Assembly (NCBI GenBank): GCA_036268875.1
Contig: DATATI010000021.1
Location: forward strand, 1-64,000
From: Polyangia bacterium
GTDB lineage: Bacteria > Myxococcota_A > Polyangia > Fen-1088
DNA length: 64,000 nt
Reading direction: 5' to 3'
Position 1 is the first letter of the stretch. Each line of letters starts with the position of its first letter. Made by a program: the position numbers and the translations under genes. Of this stretch, positions 25,585 to 33,914 are shown in pieces. A model generated the notes under the pieces. It was not told the DNA's origin, searched no databases, and saw only the letters and a list, made by a program, of their open reading frames with translations.

Positions 25585-26451
25585 GTGCAGACACTTCGCG
25601 CAGGGTTGGCCGGTTTGTTCACTATCGCCGCGCTGTGGTCGCTGTCCACCGACGCGTCCGCCGCCGAAGCGGTGAAAGACGCGAAAGACACCGAAAACGC
25701 CCGCCTGCCGTGTAAATACGATCCCACCGACACCAGCGCCTGCGCGCCGTACGCCTGCGTGCCCGATGTCCCCACCGGCACGGACGAAAACCTGATCACC
25801 GCCGGCACGCCTGGTTTCTGCGGCAAGTGTCAAAGCGATCGCGGCTGCGGCGGCGCCGCCTGCCAGAGTACCGGCCTGTGCGCCGGGTTCGCCCCCTCGC
25901 CACGCCCCGCGCCGGTGTGGCCGCACTTTCACCTGCTGGTCACCGACGCCGCCGTCAACCTGTTTGACGGCGCCCCCACCCGCCCCATCGTCAGCGCCGG
26001 CTACATGTTCCAGGGCGCTTTCGGCGAGACCCACCCGGAATCTTTTGACGGCCATGGATACCTGACGTCGGACCTACCGCGGTTTTACTGGAATGCCGGC
26101 GCCACCGTCGCCCTGGCCGGCCCGGCCCAGAACATCTTCGCCGACGGCGGCCTGACCCGTTACGAGCCGGGCGCGCCGTTTTACATCACCACTTTCACCG
26201 TGGGCGCCGAATACCAGCGGCAAGGATCGGCCATCTGGCGACCGAGCGGCACGCTGAACGAAGATCGCCTGGGACCATCATTGTCACTGGGATTTCTGCA
26301 AAACGCCTTCGTCCGCCTGTCTTACGTCTTTCGCTTGCACGGACCGAACGATCACGGCGCACTGTTGGTCGGGGTCAGTTACATGAAAGATCTCTTGAGT
26401 GACCTTCTTCCCGACCGTCTGAAAAAGTTTCTCCCGGCCAAGATCCAATAG
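25585..26451 (+). CDS. Secreted cysteine-rich protein with possible outer-membrane barrel
   Basis: A 288-residue product that I cannot name. GTG 25585 follows GACGGAG at a good distance and gives MQTLRAGLAGLFTIAALW, a signal peptide ending near TDASAAEA. Residues about 30-95 hold ten or so cysteines (PCKYDPTDTSACAPYACVP, GFCGKCQSDRGCGGAACQS), probably disulphide-bonded. The C-terminal 180 residues alternate hydrophobic and polar residues (VSAGYMFQGAF, YITTFTVGAEYQRQG, FVRLSYVFRLHGP), as in small beta barrels. A longer frame upstream overlaps the hydrolase and was rejected. Confidence 0.68.
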   Translation: MQTLRAGLAGLFTIAALWSLSTDASAAEAVKDAKDTENARLPCKYDPTDTSACAPYACVPDVPTGTDENLITAGTPGFCGKCQSDRGCGGAACQSTGLCAGFAPSPRPAPVWPHFHLLVTDAAVNLFDGAPTRPIVSAGYMFQGAFGETHPESFDGHGYLTSDLPRFYWNAGATVALAGPAQNIFADGGLTRYEPGAPFYITTFTVGAEYQRQGSAIWRPSGTLNEDRLGPSLSLGFLQNAFVRLSYVFRLHGPNDHGALLVGVSYMKDLLSDLLPDRLKKFLPAKIQ

Positions 26452-26530
26452 CAGCGCCGTCGCGCGCTGTAGTAATCTCCGGCGCGCTGCGGTTCTGCGG
26501 CGTCCGTCTTTCCCAGCCAAGGATTTATCC

Positions 26531-29500
26531 ATGCTTCGACTTAACAAAGGCATCTTCTCTGCCTGCAGGTTTGCCTCCGCCCTGCTGCTCGCCGCCGCGC
26601 TTTTGCCCGGGACCGCCCGCGCAGCCAGCGACGTCTGTTACGCCGGCGGACCGATCCTGGCCAACTTCAAGCTTAACGGGAACGCCCACCTGGACGGAAC
26701 CAGCATCGTCATCACCGATCCGGTCGGGAACGAGAGCGGGTCGGTGATGTACCAGACCCAGCTTTCTGGCGCGGCGAACTTTCACATCAAGATGCAGGTG
26801 CAGATCACCACGCCGGCCAACACCGACGCACCCGCCGACGGCATGGCCTTCGTCATGCACAACGCTGTCGCCGGGACCGGCGCCCTCGGGATCGTGGGCG
26901 AAGGCATCGGCTATGGCGGCATCGCGCCGTCGGTGGTGGTCGAGTTCGACACCTTCCGCAACCTGCCCTGGGATCCGGCCGGCCCGCACATCGCCATCAC
27001 CCGCGCCGGCGAATACCGCCACAACAACGCCACCAACGCCGGACTGCCGGCGCCGGTGCTGTTCTCGTCGTTGAGCCCGGCGGTGAACCCGGTCGCCGGC
27101 ACGCCGTTCTTCATCTGGATCGACTACACGGCGGCGGCCACCCGCCTGGACGTGTTCGTCTCGGCCACCGACAGCAAGCCGGCCGCCGCCGCCCTGTCCA
27201 CCGCGATCATCAATCTGGCCGCGGTGCTGGGCGCGAACTTCTTCGTCGGCTTCACCGGATCGACCGGCGGCGAGTGGTCCAAGCACGAATTCCTCCAGCT
27301 TTACGCCACCGACAACGGTACGCAGGCCAACTCGGGCTGCTGCAATGTCGACGCGGACTGCGCTGCTTCGGCGGCGGGACCGATCTGCGATCCCAACAAG
27401 AAGGTGTGCGGCACCTGCAGCTTCAACAACACCACCGGCTGTCCCACCGGCGACAAGGCCTGCAACCTCAGCACGGGCCACGCGGTCTGCACGGTGCCGT
27501 GCGACGGCAGCTTCGGCGCCGGCACGCCCGCCGCCTGCCCGTCGGCGATCTTCCCGTTCTGTCGCACCAGCGGCGTGGGCGCCGGATCGTGCGCGGCTTG
27601 CTCGGGCGACGCCGGGACCGCTGGCTCCGCCGCCTGCCCGCCGGGCGCGCCCTTCTGTTCGAACACCGGGTACTGCGGCCTTTGCACCAGCAACGCCGAC
27701 TGCACCAGCGTCGGCGCCACCCACGCGGGCGGCTTTTGCAGCTCGACCGGCGTGTGCGTGACCAACTGCGCGGTCGACGCCGACTGCGGGCCGGGCAACG
27801 CCTGCGTGGCCGGCAAGTGCGTGGCCAAAGCGGCCAACCCGCTGCCGATCCCGGGCGGGACCTGCTCGGCGCCGCTGGCGGTGCGCTATTGCGTGTCGGC
27901 GGTGTGTAGCCCGTCGAACAAAACCTGCGGCTTCGTCGACGGCCTGGGCCCGTGCACCACGGCCAACGCGGCGACGGTGTGCCAGTCAGCGGTGTGCAGC
28001 CAGGGCAACGTCTGCATCCCGGCCAGCAGCGGCGCCTGCTATGTCGACGCCGACTGCGCGGCGGGGTTCTTCTGCGATCGCAACACGCTGATGTGCCAGG
28101 CCAAGCTGGCCAACGGCCAACCGATCGCCAGCGGCGACGGCCTGCACGACGGCATGTGCACCATGCCGAACGCGGTGGCGATCTGCGCCTCCGGCCTGTG
28201 CAATGCCACCACCAAGACCTGCGGCGGCCTGAACGGCGTGACCTGCACCGGCAACGGCGATTGCGAATTCAACGTCTGCGCCGCCAACCACATCTGCGGC
28301 GCCGTCAACGGCACGCCTGGCTGCACCCCCACCACCGCCGCTTCGTTCTGTCAGTCGGGCACCTGCAGCAACGGCATCTGCGTTCCAGGCGGCGTCGGCA
28401 GTTGTCTGGCGGACAGCGATTGCGACAGCACCCACTTCTGCAAGCGCGACATCTTTCTGTGCACGCCGAGGCTTCTATCCGGCGAGCCGATCCCCAGCGA
28501 CGGTCTGCACGACGGCACCTGCACCGACGCCAACGCCACCGCCACCTGCAGCAGCGGGTTCTGCAACAAGACCACCAACACCTGCGGCGACGTGATCCGG
28601 ACGGCGTGCACCAACGCCAAGAGCTGCGCCGACAACATCTGCGACACCAACATGAAGTGCGGGTACGCCAACGGCAACGGCCCGTGCACCGCCACCAATG
28701 CTGTCGACGTCTGTCAAAGCAGCGTGTGCGGCCCGCAGAGCAAGGTCTGTATCCCGTCGGACGCCGGCGGCTGCGGCACCGACGCCGACTGTGCCTCGAC
28801 TTCGTACTGCGACGGCACGTTGCTTCACTGCACCCCCAAGCTGGCGGCGGGGACGTCGCTGCCGATGGACATGGTTCACGCCATGTGCACGGCGGGCGCG
28901 AACGCCGCCTGCGTTTCGGGGCTGTGCAACACCACCACCAAGACCTGCGGCGGGCCCAACGGCACCGCTTGCGTCACGGCGAACCAGTGCGTGGTGAACA
29001 TCTGCGGCAACAACATGAAGTGCGGTCTCAACGACGGACAGTCGGGTTGCACCACCGCGACGGCGACGCTGTGCCAGTCGGGCATGTGCAACGCCAGCGC
29101 CGGCGTGTGCGGCGCGCAAGGCTGCACCAAGGACAGTGACTGCCCGGCGACGTCGTTCTGCCGGGGCGACGCCGGGCTTTGCCAGATCAAGCTGGCCAAC
29201 GGCCAGGCCATCCCCAGCGACGGCATCCATGACGGCGCCTGCACCGTCGCCGAGGGCGTGGCGGTCTGCATGAGCGGCCTGTGCAACGTCGCCAACAGCC
29301 AGTGCGCGGCCCCGCTCGGCGGCGCTTGCACCATGGCAGGCAACTGCGCCGACAACATCTGCGGCGGCAACATGAAGTGCGGCCGCGACGCCGGCGAAGG
29401 CCCCTGCGATTTGCCGAGCCAGGTCATCGTTTGCCAAAGCGGCGTGTGCAACGCCGCCACCATGCGGTGCCAGCCGACCGGCGCCGGCGGCTGCACCAGC

Positions 29501-29962
29501 GACGCGGACTGCGCCGCCACCCAGTTCTGCCAGCGCAAGATGCTGATGTGCCTGCCCAAGCTGAACCCCGGCGACAGCATCCCCAACGACGGTCTGCACG
29601 ACGGCACCTGCGCCGCAGCGCCGGCCGTGTGCGCCTCGGCGATGTGCAACCAGGTTTTGACGGTGTGCGGTTCGCCGAACGGCGACGGCTGCACCGGCGC
29701 CACCACCTGCGCCAGCAACATCTGCTTCGACGACAGCCTGTGCGGCAAGCCCGACGGCCTGTCGTGCGCCACCATCGCCGACTGCCGTTCGGCCAGCTGC
29801 ACTGACGGCGTCTGCGGGCCCGGCCCGGCCACGCACAGCCTCGGCGGCAGTGGCGGCTGCGGGTTCGGCGGCGGTCAGCCAAACCAGCGCTCGGGCGTGT
29901 CCTTTACCTTGACCGCGTTGCTGGTGGGGCTGGTGGCGCGTCTCCGCCAGCGTCGCGGCTGA
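26531..29962 (+). CDS. Giant secreted L-type lectin / cysteine-rich repeat protein with MYXO-CTERM-like tail
   Basis: A 1143-residue surface protein. A signal peptide (FASALLLAAALLPGTARA) is followed by an L-type lectin domain at about residues 35-260, with PADGMAFVMHN, APSVVVEFDTFRN and NFFVGFTGSTGG as the metal- and sugar-site strands. From residue 270 the protein is cysteine-rich. Five homologous units of 117-123 residues start at residues 503, 625, 748, 865 and 988, each with CxxDxDC, then PIPSDGLHDGTC-like text. The C-terminus has SGGCGFGGG, a hydrophobic stretch FTLTALLVGLVARL and RQRRG, the plan of MYXO-CTERM sorting signals. AAGGA lies 7 bases before the ATG. Likely a surface adhesin or sugar-binding protein. 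Confidence 0.83.
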   Translation: MLRLNKGIFSACRFASALLLAAALLPGTARAASDVCYAGGPILANFKLNGNAHLDGTSIVITDPVGNESGSVMYQTQLSGAANFHIKMQVQITTPANTDAPADGMAFVMHNAVAGTGALGIVGEGIGYGGIAPSVVVEFDTFRNLPWDPAGPHIAITRAGEYRHNNATNAGLPAPVLFSSLSPAVNPVAGTPFFIWIDYTAAATRLDVFVSATDSKPAAAALSTAIINLAAVLGANFFVGFTGSTGGEWSKHEFLQLYATDNGTQANSGCCNVDADCAASAAGPICDPNKKVCGTCSFNNTTGCPTGDKACNLSTGHAVCTVPCDGSFGAGTPAACPSAIFPFCRTSGVGAGSCAACSGDAGTAGSAACPPGAPFCSNTGYCGLCTSNADCTSVGATHAGGFCSSTGVCVTNCAVDADCGPGNACVAGKCVAKAANPLPIPGGTCSAPLAVRYCVSAVCSPSNKTCGFVDGLGPCTTANAATVCQSAVCSQGNVCIPASSGACYVDADCAAGFFCDRNTLMCQAKLANGQPIASGDGLHDGMCTMPNAVAICASGLCNATTKTCGGLNGVTCTGNGDCEFNVCAANHICGAVNGTPGCTPTTAASFCQSGTCSNGICVPGGVGSCLADSDCDSTHFCKRDIFLCTPRLLSGEPIPSDGLHDGTCTDANATATCSSGFCNKTTNTCGDVIRTACTNAKSCADNICDTNMKCGYANGNGPCTATNAVDVCQSSVCGPQSKVCIPSDAGGCGTDADCASTSYCDGTLLHCTPKLAAGTSLPMDMVHAMCTAGANAACVSGLCNTTTKTCGGPNGTACVTANQCVVNICGNNMKCGLNDGQSGCTTATATLCQSGMCNASAGVCGAQGCTKDSDCPATSFCRGDAGLCQIKLANGQAIPSDGIHDGACTVAEGVAVCMSGLCNVANSQCAAPLGGACTMAGNCADNICGGNMKCGRDAGEGPCDLPSQVIVCQSGVCNAATMRCQPTGAGGCTSDADCAATQFCQRKMLMCLPKLNPGDSIPNDGLHDGTCAAAPAVCASAMCNQVLTVCGSPNGDGCTGATTCASNICFDDSLCGKPDGLSCATIADCRSASCTDGVCGPGPATHSLGGSGGCGFGGGQPNQRSGVSFTLTALLVGLVARLRQRRG
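28037..29830 (+). repeat. Five tandem cysteine-rich coding repeats
   Basis: Units start at 28037, 28403, 28772, 29123 and 29492, so the spacings are 366, 369, 351 and 369 bases, all whole codons. The shared core is CxxDxDCxxxxFC, then LxxGxxIPSDGLHDGxC, CxSGLCN, TKTCG and NICxxNMKCG. The copies have diverged at DNA level, which suggests old duplications under protein-level selection. The end coordinate of the last unit is approximate. Confidence 0.85.
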
Positions 29963-30004
29963 ACATTTTTTGCATCCCTTGGACGAGAAGATAGGAGACC
30001 GCCC

Positions 30005-31618
30005 GTGAAGAACCTAAAGACGCTGGGTCCAGTCGCCGCCGCGGCCCTCGCCACGCTGACCGCCACCGCCGCCTCCGCGCAGACCACCGCGCAGGGATTC
30101 AACCTGCAAAGGTACAGCCCGTCGGAGGCGGGCAGCGAATGGTTCTCCGCCGATTCGCTGGACGTCCGCGGCAACGGGCGGCTGGCCGTCGGCTTGATCC
30201 TGGATTACGCGCACAAACCGCTGGTGCTGTTCGACGGCAACGGCAACGAGATCAGCGCGCCAATCAAATACCAGGCCTACGCGCACCTCGGCGTCGGGGT
30301 GAACATCGCCAGCCGTCTGCGCCTGGCGGTCAGCGTGCCGGTGGGCATGGACGGCTCCGGAACCTCCGGCATCTTTCAGGACCAAACCTATTCGGTCGGT
30401 AACACAGTCGCCCTGGGCGACATCCGCGCCGGACTGGACGTGGCGTTGTTCGGTGAACACGGCGATCCGTTTCGCCTGGGCCTGGGCGTGCAGGGATATT
30501 TTCCCACCGGCAAGCGGTCGGCTTACACCGGCGACGGCAAGTTCCGCATCGTTCCGCACTTGACCGGCGCCGGTGACATCGGCCCGTTCGTCTATGCGTT
30601 GACCGCCGGATTCAACGGACGATTTTTGGACGAAAATTTTGGCGGCGAGCCGCTGGGCAACACCGTCGTCTTCGGCGCCGCCGCTGGCGTGCGCCTGGGC
30701 CCGGTGCTGCTGGGACCTGAAGCCTACGGCGAGACCGCCGCCAAGAGCGGCAAGTTCTTGAAGGGCCCGAACACGCCGTCGGAGGTCATCTTCGGCGTGC
30801 ACTATGCCGTCAGCAACGCCTGGACCATCGGCGCCGCCGCCGGCCACGGTTTCACGACTTCGGTCGGCAGCCCCGACCTGCGCGTCCTCGGCGCTGTCAC
30901 CTACTTCATGCCCCTGCCCCCGCCCCCGCCCCCGCCGCCGCCCCCGCCCCCGCCGCCCGAGCCGCCGGCGGATCGCGATCACGACGGCATCCTGGACATC
31001 GACGACGCCTGCCCGGACGAGCCCGGCATCGCCGAGTTGAAAGGCTGCCCTGACGCCGACAAGGACGGCATCACTGACAAGGAAGACGCCTGCCCGAAGG
31101 AGGCCGGCCCGAAGAGCGACGATCCAGCCAAGAACGGCTGCCCGGTGCCGCCCGACACCGACAAGGACGGCATCATCGACTCCGACGACGCCTGCCCCGA
31201 GGTGCCCGGCGATCCCGATCCCGATCCGAAGAAGAACGGCTGCCCCAAGGTCAAGATCGTCAAAGGCGCGATCGAGATCCTGGAACGCATCGAGTTCGAC
31301 ACCGGCAAGTCGATTTTGCGGCCCGAAAGCGATCCGCTGCTGAACGCCATCCGCCGGGCCTTGGCCGAGCACCCGGAGATCAAGCTGGTACGGCTGGAAG
31401 GCTATACCGACAGCCGCGGCAAGCCGGCCTTCAACCTCAAGCTGTCTCAAGCGCGCGTCGACAGCGTGATGAGCTGGCTGGCCGAGCACGGCATCGCGCC
31501 CGAGCGCATGGTGGCCAAGGGGTTTGGCAAGGCCAACCCCATCGCCAACAACAACACCGAGGAGGGGCGCCAGCGCAACCGGCGCGTGCAGATCACCATC
31601 TTGAAGCAGGACGATTAA
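30005..31618 (+). CDS. OmpA-family outer-membrane protein with TSP3 calcium repeats
   Basis: A 537-residue protein. A signal peptide ends at ATAASAQT. Residues about 25-300 form a beta-barrel-like region rich in YLxVGV patterns. A run of 14 prolines (about residues 304-317) leads into three thrombospondin type 3 repeats (DRDHDGILDIDDACPDEPG, DADKDGITDKEDACP, DTDKDGIIDSDDACPEVPG), which bind calcium. The C-terminal OmpA domain has LEGYTDSRG and NTEEGRQRNRRVQI, the peptidoglycan-binding part. GTG 30005 has GGAG upstream. The whole plan is common in Myxococcota. It probably ties the outer membrane to the wall. Confidence 0.9.
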   Translation: MKNLKTLGPVAAAALATLTATAASAQTTAQGFNLQRYSPSEAGSEWFSADSLDVRGNGRLAVGLILDYAHKPLVLFDGNGNEISAPIKYQAYAHLGVGVNIASRLRLAVSVPVGMDGSGTSGIFQDQTYSVGNTVALGDIRAGLDVALFGEHGDPFRLGLGVQGYFPTGKRSAYTGDGKFRIVPHLTGAGDIGPFVYALTAGFNGRFLDENFGGEPLGNTVVFGAAAGVRLGPVLLGPEAYGETAAKSGKFLKGPNTPSEVIFGVHYAVSNAWTIGAAAGHGFTTSVGSPDLRVLGAVTYFMPLPPPPPPPPPPPPPPEPPADRDHDGILDIDDACPDEPGIAELKGCPDADKDGITDKEDACPKEAGPKSDDPAKNGCPVPPDTDKDGIIDSDDACPEVPGDPDPDPKKNGCPKVKIVKGAIEILERIEFDTGKSILRPESDPLLNAIRRALAEHPEIKLVRLEGYTDSRGKPAFNLKLSQARVDSVMSWLAEHGIAPERMVAKGFGKANPIANNNTEEGRQRNRRVQITILKQDD

Positions 31619-31652
31619 TCGTCGGCCGAGGGTGCTGCGCGGCCCCCCGTTT

Positions 31653-31757
31653 GGAGGGCGCCTTTCGCATGTTTGCGCACCTCGCGGAGCGCCCTTTTTG
31701 GATCCGTCAAAGAGCGCTCCTCGTGAGAGGAGCGCAAACGCGCGAAAAGGCGCCTCC
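31653..31757 (+). promoter_or_regulatory. Terminator with competing stem-loops (possible attenuator) before moxR
   Basis: GGGCGC (31656-31661) can pair with GCGCCC (31689-31694), which is followed by T5 (31695-31699), a terminator for the OmpA gene. GGAGCGC (31686-31692) can instead pair with GCGCTCC (31714-31720). That segment also closes a perfect 9-bp stem with a GTGA tetraloop (31714-31722 with 31727-31735). The whole is framed by a 16-base near-perfect inverted repeat (31653-31668 with 31742-31757). The pairings exclude each other, as in attenuators. It lies between the OmpA and moxR genes. Confidence 0.45.
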
Positions 31758-31855
31758 CATCGGTTGTCTCCCTTCGCCCGCGTAACGGGCTTGCCCACGA
31801 AAATGAGCCATGCAGGACGTGGATCCTGCTGCCCGCGCGTGGCATCCTGGCGAGG

Positions 31856-32938
31856 ATGTCTGAGCGTGAGAGGCGGTCGGTTATTCCAATGACCATGGGC
31901 GGAGCAGAGGTAACCGAAGCAGCGCCGTCGCTGGTCACCGCCGTGGATCCCGATCGGGATCTGCTGGCGGTGCGCGAGATCGCCGAGGCTCGCCGGTCCA
32001 TCGTCTCGGAAATTGGCAAGCGCATCGTCGGGCAAGCGGACGTCGTCGATCATCTATTGATCGCTCTCTTCGCCCGCGGGCACTGCCTGTTCGTGGGCGT
32101 GCCGGGCCTGGCCAAGACGCTGCTCATTCAAACCCTGTCCGACGTGCTGGCGCTGTCGTTCGGGCGCATCCAGTTCACGCCCGATCTGATGCCGTCGGAC
32201 ATCACCGGCACCGACGTGCTGGAAGAAGATCGCGCCACCGGCCGCCGGGTTTTTCGCTTCGTGGCCGGCCCCATCTTCGCCAACGTCATCCTGGCCGACG
32301 AGGTGAACCGCACGCCGCCCAAGACGCAGGCCGCGCTGCTGCAGTCGATGCAGGAGTACCGCGTCTCCGCCGGCGGCAACACCTACGAGCTGCCGCTGCC
32401 GTTTCTGGTCTTCGCCACCCAGAATCCCATCGAGCAGGAAGGCACCTACCCGTTGCCGGAGGCGCAGCTGGATCGCTTCATGTTCCAGGTCGACGTCGGC
32501 TATCCGACCCGCGACGAGGAGATCCAGATCGTCAACCAGATGACCACCGCGTATCGGCCCACGCTGCGCAAGGTGCTGTCGCCGGAACGCATCCTGGAGC
32601 TGCAAGAGCTGGTGCTGCGCGTGCCGGCGGCGCCGCACGTGGTGCAATACGCGGTGGCCTTGTGCCGCAGCAGCCGGCCGGGCGAACCGACGGCGCCCGA
32701 CTTCATCAAGAAGTACGTGTCGTGGGGCGCGGGGCCGCGCGCCTCGCAGTACCTGGTGCTGGCGGCGAAGGCGCGCGCGATCTTGTCGGGACGTTACGCC
32801 GCTTCCACCGAAGACGTGCGGGCGCTGGCCACGCCGATCCTGGTTCACCGCGTGCTGCCCAACTTTCACGCCGAGGCCGACGGTCTTTCGGCGCGCAAGC
32901 TGGTCGATCAGCTGGTGCAGACGATCAAGCCCGCGTAA
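31856..32938 (+). CDS. MoxR-family AAA+ ATPase
   Basis: A 360-residue cytoplasmic AAA+ ATPase of the MoxR group, chaperone-like proteins usually encoded with VWA-domain partners. Walker A is GVPGLAKT near residue 84, Walker B is VILADEVNRTPPK, and sensor 1 is FATQNPIEQEGTYPLPEAQLD-like. SDITGTDVLEED is typical for MoxR. The start ATG 31856 is preceded by GAGG (31852-31855) at very short distance; ATG 31889 is an alternative. DUF58 and BatA-like genes follow with 12- and 7-base gaps, so the three are an operon. Confidence 0.93.
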   Translation: MSERERRSVIPMTMGGAEVTEAAPSLVTAVDPDRDLLAVREIAEARRSIVSEIGKRIVGQADVVDHLLIALFARGHCLFVGVPGLAKTLLIQTLSDVLALSFGRIQFTPDLMPSDITGTDVLEEDRATGRRVFRFVAGPIFANVILADEVNRTPPKTQAALLQSMQEYRVSAGGNTYELPLPFLVFATQNPIEQEGTYPLPEAQLDRFMFQVDVGYPTRDEEIQIVNQMTTAYRPTLRKVLSPERILELQELVLRVPAAPHVVQYAVALCRSSRPGEPTAPDFIKKYVSWGAGPRASQYLVLAAKARAILSGRYAASTEDVRALATPILVHRVLPNFHAEADGLSARKLVDQLVQTIKPA

Positions 32939-32950
32939 AGGACGGCGACC

Positions 32951-33907
32951 ATGTCAGCGCCCACCGCCCCCGACGGCAGCGGCGGCCGCGGCCAGCAAGG
33001 CCACGCCGGCCGGCCGCTGGCGCTGGATCCCCTGGACCTGGCCAAGCTGGCCAGTCTGTCCGTGCGCGCCCGGGTGATCGTCGAAGGCGCCTTCGCCGGC
33101 ATGCACCATAATCCCAACGCCGGCACGTCCATCGAATTCGCCGAGCACAAAGAGTACGCGCCCGGCGACGACATCCGCCACCTCGACTGGAAAGCCGTCG
33201 GCCGCATCGATCGCTATTACATCAAGCGCTTCGAAGACGAGACCGAGATGCGAACGTTCCTGCTTTGCGATGCGTCGGCGTCGATGGGCTACGGCCGGCG
33301 CGGGATGACCAAGCTGACCTACGCCAGCTACCTGGCGGCGGCGCTGGGATACATGCTGGGGCAGCAAGGCGATCCGGCCGGCCTCTTGCTGTTCGACGAA
33401 AAGACCCGCCAGTATTTGCCGCCCCGCTCGCGCGGGGGGCACGTGCGCGATCTGCTGCTGGCGCTGGAAGGGGCCTATCCGGCGGGAAAAACCGATCCCG
33501 GGCGGGCCCTCCGCCACGTCAGCGAGCTGGCCGATCGCCGCAGCCTGGTGGTGCTGTTCACCGATCTGCTGGACGCCGGCCCGACGGTGGCCGATCGCCT
33601 GCGCCTTCTGCGCACGCACGGCCACGACGTGGCCTTGTTTCACCTGCTGGATCCCGACGAGGTCGAGCTGCCTTTCACCGACCTCACCCAGTTCGAAGGC
33701 ATGGAGCCCGACGACACCCGCCGCCTGCTGACCGACCCGCGCGATCTGGCCGCATCCTTCCGCCGCGAATCGCTGGCTTTGCGGGAACGCTGGCGGATGA
33801 TCTGCCTCGAGGCGCGGGTGGAATATCAGTTCGCCACCACCGACACGCCGCCCTCAGATGTACTGCGTGCGTTTCTTTTCGCGCGTCAGAAGAAAGCCCG
33901 CCGGTGA
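32951..33907 (+). CDS. DUF58 domain protein
   Basis: A 318-residue protein of the DUF58 family, which carries a VWA-like fold and is a regular partner of MoxR. The family signature is clear: GMHHNPNAGTSIEFAEHKEY, GDDIRHLDWKAVGRIDRYYI and TFLLCDASASMGYG, a MIDAS-like DxSxS. No membrane helix is seen, so it should be cytoplasmic or membrane-associated. It starts 12 bases after moxR. Its biochemical role is not known; the MoxR-DUF58-BatA trio is often linked to envelope stress or complex assembly. Confidence 0.9.
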   Translation: MSAPTAPDGSGGRGQQGHAGRPLALDPLDLAKLASLSVRARVIVEGAFAGMHHNPNAGTSIEFAEHKEYAPGDDIRHLDWKAVGRIDRYYIKRFEDETEMRTFLLCDASASMGYGRRGMTKLTYASYLAAALGYMLGQQGDPAGLLLFDEKTRQYLPPRSRGGHVRDLLLALEGAYPAGKTDPGRALRHVSELADRRSLVVLFTDLLDAGPTVADRLRLLRTHGHDVALFHLLDPDEVELPFTDLTQFEGMEPDDTRRLLTDPRDLAASFRRESLALRERWRMICLEARVEYQFATTDTPPSDVLRAFLFARQKKARR

Positions 33908-33914
33908 GACGGTC

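Noticed and set aside
28037..29830. Regularly spaced repeats as a possible CRISPR array
   Set aside because: The period is 351-369 bases, the copies differ at DNA level and lie inside one long reading frame; they are protein repeats.
28475..29836. A 453-codon minus-strand frame opposite the cysteine-rich repeats
   Set aside because: Its apparent repeats are only the reflection of the plus-strand repeats.
30904..30966. CCG/CCC-rich tract as a microsatellite or phase-variable repeat
   Set aside because: It encodes the proline linker of the OmpA protein; the unit is irregular (mixed CCC and CCG), so slippage is unlikely to be a designed switch.
30014..32053. A 679-codon minus-strand frame across the OmpA gene and the moxR leader
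   Set aside because: It runs through the poly-proline and TSP3 region of a well supported plus-strand gene and shows no domain. The valine/glycine richness mirrors Asp/Pro codons.
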